Of a stretch of 64,000 nt of DNA, positions 51,250-61,716 are shown piece after piece. Origin of the DNA: Climacteris rufus. Taxonomy: Eukaryota; Chordata; Aves; Passeriformes; Climacteridae. The notes under the pieces are model-generated. The model saw nothing but the letters and a program-made list of their open reading frames with translations. It was not told the origin of the DNA and searched no databases. The stretch's first letter is position 1; each line of letters opens with the position of its first letter. The DNA is taken from contig VZRZ01008701.1 of assembly GCA_013398175.1 (NCBI GenBank), forward strand, positions 529,557 to 593,556, written 5' to 3'. The position numbers were made by a program, and so were the translations under genes.

Positions 51250-51590
51250 GAGACCTGCATGAAACAGCTGAGGGAATTGGGGATCACTCCTGATGCAGAG
51301 GATAAAGGGAAATGTAACCTTTCAGGTGTGGAAAGAGCTGGTGCAAGCAGAAAGGCTTGTTTTATTACGGACGTTTGAGAACCAAATTAAAGCTTAAAGT
51401 GTGGCAAGGGCCCGTCACATTTGACATTTATAAAATCTTGGACAATTAAACAGTGGGATATAATGCCCAGAGACAGCACTGCAATCACATCAGCTGCTTA
51501 AATACCAGGAATAACGCAGGTATGTTTGATCCTGTGCAGCTGGATGGATCAGACATCTCCAGGTCCCTTCCAGCCATGTGATTCTTGAAC
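51250..51590 (+). mobile_element. Old, highly diverged CR1 3' region
   Basis: AACAGCTGAGGGAATTGGGG at 51265-51284 matches the CR1 consensus AGGCTGAGGGA(A/G)TTGGGG. The block ends in ATCTCCAGGTCCCTTCCAGC followed by TGTGATTCT, the typical CR1 3' UTR and terminal repeat. The sequence between is poorly conserved. Much older than the copies at 37.6 or 43 kb. Confidence 0.7.
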
Positions 51591-52044
51591 TTTAAAAACA
51601 GCCTAAACTCTCCTGTGAAATGGAAATTAAAGTCTGAAGCTGTTTAAGTTTCAGACAGTTTAGGAAACACGGTGGTCAGGGTTGTAAGATATAAAAATTG
51701 CCCTTCAGTCAAACTATTATGCAATTGAAAATTACTTACAAATTACATAATGAGCATACTTTCCTATAAACAATCCCTACTGGCCTAAAGCAGAGGGTTC
51801 AAATTAATTGCACACCTGTCTTGAAATGCAGGGCTGTGATGCCTCTTAATGTACATCACATTCCCTAGCTCTGCTATTTCAGAAACACAGCCAGTTGAGA
51901 CTCTCAAAAGCAGGTTAAACTGGGAGGAGGAAGGAAGAAGAGAGAGGAACACAACTATTCACACCAACTGCTGACAGGATAATTTAGAACCACACAGAGA
52001 TTCTTAATTTTTCATTGCTTAGAATAAAAAAAGGCACAAAACTC

Positions 52045-55000
52045 TGCTATGAATCACACTTTACCTTTATTGAAAACACAGTAAAAAAAAATTTCCTACA
52101 AAACATTGTGTAACATTTCAAACAAAGGAAAAAACATATTACCACTGCTTTTCACAAAACAAAACAAAAAAATCAGCCTAGCTAAGGCAGCAGATAGTTT
52201 CATTTATTTTTGTAACACAACTAAGTATCCACAACAGAGAACATCATAAATCATATTTCTGGATGACCTAAAATGAACCAGGAAGGGTTTGGTGGGGAGA
52301 AGGTATCTACACCGAAAATTGTTGTGATTAAAGTAACACTAAAAGCACAATTTTTCAGCTGTGTTATACCTTGGTCAGAGCATGTGAAAGAAAAGCCAGT
52401 TGTTCAAGACTGTGGAGTTTACAAAGCCTAAAGCACAAATCAGACCAAGAGAGGACCACCAGTTCCATCCAGCACCCCCCAACCTCACACAGTTCAGATT
52501 GTGCGTAATTTATGTTTTTTTTGTAAACTGTGATATGAACCAGTAACACTGCAGAGAAAAGAGAAAGTGCACAGTGAAGGTACCTGCTGCCACCATCACA
52601 GCCCAGCCAGCAGCACCAACAGGCATGGAAACACCAGCTCAGAATTGTGTTTTTATGGTTGTGCCCCCCAAGCCCACACGAAGCCAATCCCATATGGCAG
52701 GGATCAGAGTGCCAGCAGCACCCCGAGAACATCCTCAGTCTCCTCCCTAGGGATTTTAAAGACAAAACTTAGTGGAGACAAGAGCAACATGTGATTTCTA
52801 TTTAGGTAATGCAGGTTCCAAACCCCACAGGGAAGGAAATGCACCCTTTTTTGGGGTACATGTGTTTCATACACACACTTCGAGATTACAAATCCTATGA
52901 CCCAAATGCATCTTTGTTTTCTATCCACTTTTTTTTATAGCAATGGAAGTCACAGCAAATAAAGCAAAAATACTTTGAAACCTATCTTTAAGAAAGTAAA
53001 AGTGACTCAACTTTTTTCGTTATATAAAGCCAAGGAGAAGAAAGGTACTCACAGAGATTTTGTAACTCTTAAGAATTTTGGTCCAGACTGGAAAAACTCA
53101 CGGTTAGGGGGAAAAGGGAAGTCATGCAGCAGCTAATTTTCTTCTTAAGCATTTAAACACAGCCACTGAACCCAGTGCACAGGTACCACCACCACGCCAC
53201 TTCTCTGAACAACCATTTCACGTGGGGAGAGAAGGCCCAAAACATGCTCACAGACATGAAACACAAACATCCAGAAATCAGGGAAGAGCCTCACCCGGGC
53301 ACCACAGAAAGCCTGACCCTGCTGGGAACACAAGAGCACTCCACACTGCTGGCACGGTGTGTGCCCACCTCCCACGGAGGGAGGCAGCAAGAGCTGAGGT
53401 TTCTCCCCAGCAGAGGAGCTGCAGAGCAGCTCAGGGAACACGGGCCAGCCTGCAGTGCCACCCACCCCACGGGCTCCGGGCACTGCACCAGCACCTTCCC
53501 CTCGCTGGGAAGTGGGGCTGAACCCTCACACTCCTGCAGGCTGAAAGCACCAATATATCCAATGACTAAACCCTCTCACTCTTATTCACACTGACTTGAG
53601 CTCTTGGCAATTTGTTAGAGGACCCTCTAGTGACAGGATTGTTTAAATGGAATTTAGTGGTAAAAATGAATTAATAAATGTCAATATTTTCATAACAGAA
53701 GAACAGTTCTAACTCAGGAGGATCTCTGTACAGACTACGTGAGAAAAGAAATACATTAAAATCAAAGCAAGTGCCCAGATACTCCAAAGGCTGGTATCTG
53801 TGGAAGCACTGAACACATGAGGAATGCAAAATAAAGCCCTGGTCAGGAAAGGAGCTTCATCCAGTGATGCCGACTACAAATCTCAATGCAATGGTGGGCA
53901 GGGAGAGAAGCAACAGCAACACTTGAGGTTAGGGATCAACAAACATCAGGAAGCAGCATCCCAAAGTGCTCACATAGGTACATATGAACATTCAGATACC
54001 TAAAAGCCTTTAAGAATTAGGATTTCCTAATTTCTATGTTTATGTAAGGCCTTCAGATAGATACAGCTTTTAAATAGCTTGGAATTCAACACGTCAGGAA
54101 TATCAGAATTTATAGGGCATTTCTCACACTATCTCTTTGATTGTTTGAAGTCACCTTCTGTATTTGTAAAGACATTTAATGCTATGTATATAAAAAAAAA
54201 ATTATAAGCAATAACTGAAACTAAAAAGTTACTGATAAAACATGGTAATTAACACAGAACTAGCAAGCATCCTCAGGTTTCTGCTGCCCAGACAGATATC
54301 TCCAGAAGTTTACAGGCATAAAGTCCAAGTTACTGTTGCACTGTGAATCACAAAAGAGATTTTAAGAACTAAGTTCTTTTCAGTGTCAGTGAATTACTGG
54401 CATATTTAGAGAACACACAATTGACATTTGTATATTAATGATACACATTTCTTCCTTCGGTTTTAAGGGTTTTAGGTGCTTCAATTGTGAAATATATCAA
54501 AAGGCTTCCATGAAAGTTGCCTTCTGGTATGTTTTTCTACAGTGCATACATCAAATCTATGTGGATTCTTCTGCTATTTCATGTTTTGTCTACCTCAAGA
54601 AGAGTATCTCTTAACAACAAGGCCACCGAGTATGACAGTGAATGACTTCAAAACACAAAAAAGGGAATCCAGCCAAGACATTGGATATCTCCAAGAATTA
54701 ATGCCAGATTTAGAAAAAAAAAGTTTCATCAGCCCCTGAATCCCATGTAATATATTTTTAGTAATCTGGAATTTTGAAGGCTGACTAGAAAAATAATCAA
54801 AAAGAGTCCACACAGGTGAGCTCCATGTCATTTCCCTGAGCCACCACCCTTCCCCAATTACTGGGCACAGTGGGGACTCTGGAAGTCACATTTAGTGTTA
54901 ATTCCCCACAAGATGTGCTCTCCATCCTAAGATTCTGACCAATATTGTTGGATTTTAATTGTTGAAGTGCAGCTTGTAAGAGATCCTCTCTGGCCATGGT

Positions 55001-58000
55001 GTGGAGGGACACAGTTCCTCTCAGAACCAGGCAGCTCCTGAGACAGCAAGAAGCCGTTCAAACACAGAATGGCTGCACAGTACTGTACAGACAGGAGATC
55101 CTGAACAACTTCCAAGCCCCAACAAACAGCTGACAGTGCCAAGCTTCAGTTCCAGAACACCTCAGCTACCACCTGGAAACCCCAAGAGACTGCAATCCCC
55201 ACCAAAAGTCACCCAGTTCAGCACCTGAACTGTGTGTAGCAGAGAGACACACCACAGGCTGATCTCACACCTCCATCACAGGAAGGAGCATCACCACTTC
55301 GTGCAAGAGGCTGTGTCTGCCTTGCCTGAGGTAAGGGCAGGGGGCAAGGTAGAAAAGGGGGCAGAAGCTGTATGACCATGTGGGTGGTGGCTGCTCTCAC
55401 TGAACGGGATGAACTCCAAGGCAGCATTTTTGTGAAGTGCAAATACAGCTCATGCAACTGAAATAATCTGCCACCCTACCCACAGCAAACTCAATGTTCA
55501 TGGGTTGGGGAGGGAAGTCAGTGTAGGCAATATTGGCTCAAGTCAGCACTAAAGTAACAACAAAAATCCTAACGCTAGGGGGTAGGGGACCTTATTTCAT
55601 TAAAGCAATTAAAGGTTCACAGTTCACATCAACACTTTTTTAAACCAAACTAAGCACGTTTCTTTTTGAAGAGGTTATTAGTGTGGCCACTAGTGTCCTG
55701 TCTCTGCCTAGACTATTTCACCTTGATTTAAAGAAATGCTATTTTCAAGGTCAGAGAGTATGTTAAGCAGTATTTAGATGTTTTTCTGTATTTGTTATTT
55801 CAAAATTTCAGATACTAGTCCACTAAGGGTAAGGCTCAGCTGCTGTACATACATCACCACTTCATTTCTGGAAGAGGAGAAAAAGGAAGAGAGAAAAAAA
55901 CCTAGAGCACGCTTAAAAAATTCAACAAAAGCCACATGCAGGAGGACACCAACTGCTCTCTGTTTCTACCTTATTCCTTTCTAATTTAGACTAAATTCTT
56001 TAAGAAAAGGGCCATCATGTCTTCACCACACAGCACCAGGCACAGGTGAGCATCTCAAGTAGCACCAGGGGCTGCACAGACACGCGGGTGAGCGGCACAG
56101 ACCTGGTGGGACAGACAGGGGCTGCAGCCCCTTGGCACCCCTCACTCTTGGTGACACCATGGAGGAAATTCCCTCCTGGTGACACTGTGGAGAACACATC
56201 CTCCCTGGTGACACCGTGGAGGATGTCCCCCCCCCAGGATCAGCTCCTGTGTCCATCCTGCCAAACTCCCGCTGCAGGAGCTCCTGCCTGCACAGGCTCC
56301 CCTGCAGCCCAGCCTCCCTCCACCGGTGCTCCAGGTGGTACATGGGAACCAGACAAGGAAAACAACTTGTCAAATCCTTTAATTTCTATGACACTAAAAC
56401 AGTCAACAGGGTCAAAGGTACTGGAGGAACAGGGCCAAAGATAAACATCACAATACAGACAGTAAACAAAGCGTCCTATGAATGCAAAAACTGTTACTTG
56501 TACAGTAACCAATATTTTTTAGCTTAAAGTGATAAGTGTGTGTGCTTTATGCTTAGAAACCCCACTAGTACTACAGTTCTGCCACTGCATTTAATATTGT
56601 GCTACCAACACGGAATAAAGCCAAAAAATGGCTAACTTAAAACACTTATTTTACACCTATTTTTTGGTCTTGTGTGGCATCTAGTTGAGGATGGAAGCAT
56701 TGATGTGCTTTTTGCCTCGTAAGAAGTGAGGCAGATGTTAATGTTCCTAAGATCAGCTGTATATACCTTGAAGGTATAGACCACCTGACTCTACATGAGT
56801 CAAAATACTAGGAATGTATTGTCAATATCCATTAATGAATTACCAGTTGCTTGTATTTAAGTGACCATATGCTTCTGTGAAAAGTGACCTGTGTCTTGCA
56901 TGCAGTAACAAAGTTTTGCATAAGCATGTCATTTTCAAGGCCAAAGGCATATTTTAATGTGGACAGTGTCACAATACCAGCAGCTGATTTTAAAACAAAA
57001 CACTGTCAGTAGTTGCACAGGGTAGTTCTGAATTTCTCACCCACCTTGGAAACCACACAGCACCTCAACCATCCCAGAGATTCCAGTGTAAAGTCTTCTC
57101 TAACACAGCCTTAACCCATACATCTGCCTGCAGAACCCAGCAGAAGGCATGGAGACAGTCAAGGCTGTAACATTTGTTCTGAAAAAAGAGCTTTAAAGTC
57201 CTGCCTGAAGCTCGGGTGCTTCTCAGCAGGAACTGCCCCTGCTCAGTGTAAGTAATTGCCTAATTCACAAATGGCAGAAGCCATACACACATTATAATCC
57301 TTTTTCTGTGTTCTTGAGTCACTGATGCCAGGACAAACATCTCTCCAAAGGCACGAAGAGCAAGACCAATGCTGGTTCACACTCCCTAGGTTTATCGCTA
57401 ATATTAATTTCTTCAGTTTCACAGAGTGTATTAACTGTCTCAGCATTACAATAGAACTATTTCTATAAAGCTAACTGGCCTCACACACCACAATTCATCA
57501 GCCCCATTAAGACACAAGAACAATTTTGGTCAAACAATGACTTGCATGAAGAAGTGGAGACATTTCAGTGGTTTTCAACTATAATGCTAATACATAAGGC
57601 TACAAGCTCTGAGAATACCTGAATGATGCCCCTAATAATATATCTCTCAATATTTTAATTGTAAACACATTTTAGGACAACTTTTAATTACAGCTCCCTG
57701 TTACTGGTTGCAGAACTTTGACTCAGATAAAGATTTCTCACTAAAGTGTCAGCATTAAACTCAAATAACAGAAAAGATGCTTGTAAATCTTAGTGAAATC
57801 AAGCAATTTTACTTTTTCTTCCAAGACTTGGTACAACACAATGATAGTCAGTTCAATAACCCTTGACTTTATACTAATCACACACACAAAAAAGTAACTC
57901 TCTAGCATCGTATTTACTACAGCAATATTTACATTATGCCCCAGTTCAAGTCAGAAAAGGCAGCTGCAAAAAAAAAACCAAAAAAGGTAAATTCTCATGT

Positions 58001-59578
58001 GTACTGGAGCTTGATTTTTGAAGCACTTTAGGGAAAAAAACCATGCAGACATTCACACCCACAGCAATAAGGCCTACAGCCCAGAGCAGTCATCTCAGGA
58101 GAACAGCCAAAGAGTTTCTGACACAAGGTTCACCTTTTTTTGGAACTACAACGGAGAGTGAGATGTCACCAACTGATACAGGACCTCAAACTACAGACAC
58201 AGAGTTGTTTTATAGAAATGGGAAATAAACAGGAACATTTTCTGGCTCCCTACATGATGGGCATTCACTGAAGGTGTCCCCATTCCAAGCTGTTTGAAGA
58301 TTACTTGTGGCTGAGCAGGACAAAAGTGCAACCAGATTTTGAATACTTACTTGGTTTTCTTTACTATAAACTGCTTAAAGGATTCCTAAGGCTGCAGTAA
58401 ATGCTACAAGAAAGGACACTCCCACCCACTGATGCCATCCTGAATCTAAGGCCTCTGAGCAGTTAAACTGTAAAACTGCAGAAATTCAAACTACCAAGAC
58501 TGAACACACAAGTTCTACCAACCAAACCACCTAAGCCACCTCTATAACCTTAGAATTTAATTTACGATATCTACACACCTAGGCCTATATACATGTTCAT
58601 TTGTACATTACAAAACAGGCTAGTGGCAGATACTGGATTATGCCACTGAACAGAAATCCTGGTAACTGAACTATAAACTGAAAGAAATTTACTTCAAATT
58701 AAAGATTGTAGAAAACTGCAACTGCAGCTTCCTAGGCCTGTGCTCCTTGCATTGATTACAGGTACTGCTTGTACACAGTAGTTCATCAAGAATTGTACAG
58801 GGGTACTGGGTAGGGGAAGGGACCTCCATGGCACAATAGCTCACAGAAGTGTAAGAGCTGTGACAGGGGGTCTACACAGCTTCTTACAAAGCACACTAGG
58901 CTCAGATTTAACACTGAAGTCAATCTTCATCTTGGGCTTCCATAAGACATTGTTTGACCACCAGTAAAGCAACCTGGCACTTATAGCTAAGGACAGAGAG
59001 CTGAAAACACTGGCCTTCCCAGACAGCTCTGTGCCACAGCCTACTGCATCCAGCACCAAGGGAACTGGGATCTCTACTGTCATTTTTAACTCACTCTCAG
59101 TGAAACTGTTTATCTGCTGTCAAGGATACCTACTCCAGGTACTTTACATTTCCAGTGATGGTCATATTGGCCTTCAAGTGGATGTTTTCTTCTTTCTTTT
59201 TTTTTTTAACCAAGTCCCAAAGTTATTCTTCATAGCTGTGTTTGTGTAACACAGGAGGTACTGTGCATTCAAAAGGTAGCAAGTTTAAAAATAAAGATGT
59301 GAGACTTCCAAAAAATAAAAAGGAATGCATTATTTTCTTCAGCTTCCAGTCTTCAAGGCACCTCCTGCATTAACTTACTGGGAAATAAAGAAGCAGACCA
59401 AAAGTTCACTGGAAAGAGAAGAATCTGACACACCTAACTTCCTCAGAAGCACACAGCATCAAAGTGAGACAAATCTCCACCCAAATTAACAACTAAAAGC
59501 AATATAAAAATGCTGCTGAGATGACAGGAATGCCATGAGGTTGATGTTTTCAGCTCTGTTGATTGCAGGTGATTGTTA
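52045..59578 (-). other. LMBR1: Inferred LMBR1 3' untranslated region and downstream sequence
   Basis: The region follows the LMBR1 stop codon in transcript order. The plus strand is visibly A- and C-biased over T and G, as expected for minus-strand transcription. No other gene is seen. The most distal good polyadenylation signal is AATAAA on the minus strand at 52066-52071, with another at 52203-52208. If used they would give a 3' UTR of about 7.5 kb. Nearer ATTAAA-type signals exist (for example opposite 58557 and 56590), so a shorter transcript is equally possible. The extent is therefore inference. Open frames inside (52364-52765, 53145-53594, 55001-55457, 56023-56527) have no recognised similarity. 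Confidence 0.4.
56149..56232. repeat. Short minisatellite, three copies of a 28-29-bp unit
   Basis: TGGTGACACYRTGGAG-type units start at 56149, 56177 and 56206, each followed by a short C/T-rich spacer. The region is markedly GC-rich (56040-56340) compared with the flanks. It lies in the inferred LMBR1 3' UTR. Confidence 0.85.
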
Positions 59579-59661
59579 TCACAGTGTTTTCTGATGGCCA
59601 TTTGCAGAAGGCTTTGTCTCCGAGTCTCTTGGATTGTTTGATAGATGAAGTTTATCTAATC
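59579..59661 (-). CDS. LMBR1: LMBR1, last coding exon (C-terminal tail)
   Basis: On the minus strand an acceptor (TGTAATGTTTTGCAG) precedes the exon at 59661. The first two bases complete a Gly codon split with the upstream exon. The exon then encodes LDKLHLSNNPRDSETKPSAN followed by GHQKTL and a TGA at 59579-59581. Human LMBR1 ends with LHKLHLPNTSRDSETAKPSV then NGHQKAL, so this is the true end of the protein, one residue shorter (Ala missing in ETAKPS). The tail is hydrophilic and cytoplasmic in the family model. The intron phase (1) agrees with the donor of the preceding exon at 61555. No frameshift or stop is present, in contrast to neighbouring RNF32. Confidence 0.97.
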
Positions 59662-61554
59662 CTGCAAAACATTACAGAATAAGGAAAAACTGAGACTCTC
59701 CCTTGTTTCATGCATACAGGTATTCAAAAGAATCCAAATTCTGCTTTGTGACTGAGGACTTTGCATTTGTTGAAGACCAGAACTGATGTGGTAGCACACC
59801 AGTATTTTACTTCTGGTAAAGTCCCTCAGTGGAGTTGAAGTGATAAAAGCCCATTACATTGGACAAGCATGCAAGTCAGAGAATCCTAACTCCACACTGC
59901 TTAAATCACAGATGTTAAGAACTGAGAAAGACTTGCAATCATTTACCCTGTCACCCTACAAAGATCTAAATAATTACATAAAATATTTCTTTTAAACAAC
60001 AGCATCTTTCTGAAAATCATCCATTACTGACCTTAATGTAATTGGTGACAACCAAGTAATTTCTCTAAACTGTTTATATGTCTAATTACATTTTTAGGAC
60101 TCCACTACTACTGATTTATCTCAGTCTCCAGCCATTTGTTCTTACTGCACAACTCTCTACTGTGAGTGCTAATTCAAATCTCACACCCTGCCCCAGGCAA
60201 GTAGTTAAATGACTCTTTCTTGGGGGAAGGTGGGGAAAGATGGTAAATTTAACCATGATTTATTCACAACAGGCATGGTATCAGTCCTTGCTTGCTTGCT
60301 ACAGTTTCTCTGTGAAGTCTCCTATCATGTCTCTAAAACTAAGGATCAAAAGTGGAAAGAGTTTCTTGTTCATTCAGTGCAGACCATACTGAATGTTTTA
60401 CTTAAGTGCCACAACACACCAAGTTAAATTTCTTGCATTGAATTCCAAAATTGTCTGCACTACTAAAAAAACAATCTCCTCGATATTGTCTTATTGTAAG
60501 TCCCAATACTGAGTGCATTTTTGTGTCATAGGGCAATTCTGGTTCTCATTCCCTGAGTTCCATGAGACAATTTTTAACAGACACCATTTGTTATGTCCAG
60601 CACTGAAAACAAACCCAGCTTGTGTCAGGAACCTGCACATTTCAGGGTGTGTAACTCTGAAATTGTGTCAAAGCCAGAGACCATCACCCTACCATGCCTG
60701 CATTTTGTGGTTTATTAATCTGCCTTCAACATACATAATTATTGAACAATTTTAACCTAATCTGCCACCAGCAGAGGTACACTGGGAAGTGCTTGGATTT
60801 AGTTTCAGCATCACAACTCTGAAAGCAGTGAAAACTCACATGAGTAACTTTCAGATGATGCAAACTGAATCCTCAGTTACAAAGAAACACTGAAGTTTCA
60901 CTGTTAGTCCTCTCAATTTAAGCAAATACTAAGAGATGAGCGCTTTGCTAATTAGTGAAGATGAGGCAACAACAATAAAAAAAGAATTTTAAAAAATTTA
61001 CCCTCTTAGTATCAAGTGTGTTTCAGTCCTTTCTTCTATAGTCAAGAAATATGAATGCAAAATTGGATCCAATTTTTGATTAGATCAGGTACAGGTTTCA
61101 CTCAGCCAGTTACTAAGATTTCCTATATTCTGTAAAAAGATTTTCTAACAGATGCTCAAAAAACCCATAACAACAAAGGAATTAAGACCTCCACTAACTA
61201 TTTTTAGGAATCTAATAAGTTGCTTTAAACAATAAAGAAAAAAGCCAACCTATACAGAAGCTGAAATGTTTGTTTGAAACAATTGCTCACAGCAGTAAGA
61301 GTTTCTGTGCTCTCCAAAGACTGAAAATCCAACTGCAGATCACTAAGTACCATGAGTATATCATTAAAACCAACACTGTACCTTATCTGTGGACTCTTCA
61401 AAAAACAACCCAACATTATGCATCCTCACCTTAACTTAGAAAAACTTCCACTAAAAAAAAAGTTTCTGTGAGCTGTGACAGAACTTTATCAGTAGCAGAT
61501 CAATGGTGGGGAAAGGAAATGTTCAAGCACACCCTGAATTCTCAGAGCTGTTAC
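59662..61554 (-). other. LMBR1: Last intron of LMBR1
   Basis: GT...AG intron of 1893 bp on the minus strand: donor GTAACAG opposite 61554, acceptor TTTTGCAG opposite 59662. No exon-like or transposon sequence was recognised inside. Short open frames on either strand have no similarity I can name. Confidence 0.9.
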
Positions 61555-61716
61555 CTATTGCCTTCAGGAGCTCTTCTCGCACAGCAGAAGTGAACTTTCT
61601 GACCAGACACAACGTGGTCATGATAGCAAAGAGCAAGTTGTAGGATAACACAATGTAGAAGTTCCCCAGCCAGTTGAACCTTCCAAAGTCTCCAAGCAGA
61701 TCGAATCTGGTGATTC
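61555..61716 (-). CDS. LMBR1: LMBR1, penultimate coding exon (last transmembrane segment)
   Basis: The 162-nt minus-strand exon is bounded by acceptor AATTTAACAG (opposite 61717) and donor GTAACAG (opposite 61554), and is phase 1 at both ends. It encodes ITRFDLLGDFGRFNWLGNFY, then IVLSYNLLFAIMTTLCLV and RKFTSAVREELLKAI. This is nearly identical to human LMBR1 (LTRFDLLGDFGRFNWLGNFY...RKFTSAVREELFKAL). The related LMBR1L differs in the transmembrane part, so the paralogue assignment is firm. LMBR1 is a multi-pass membrane protein of the LMBR1/LIMR family whose molecular role is poorly defined. The hydrophobic stretch after GNF is the last membrane helix. LMBR1 intron 5, which hosts the ZRS limb enhancer of SHH in vertebrates, lies beyond the right edge. 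Confidence 0.98.

Noticed and set aside
53145..53594. GC-rich segment open on both strands, considered as a gene or CpG-island promoter
   Set aside because: No recognisable protein on either strand, no splice sites of quality, and it lies in the inferred LMBR1 3' UTR.
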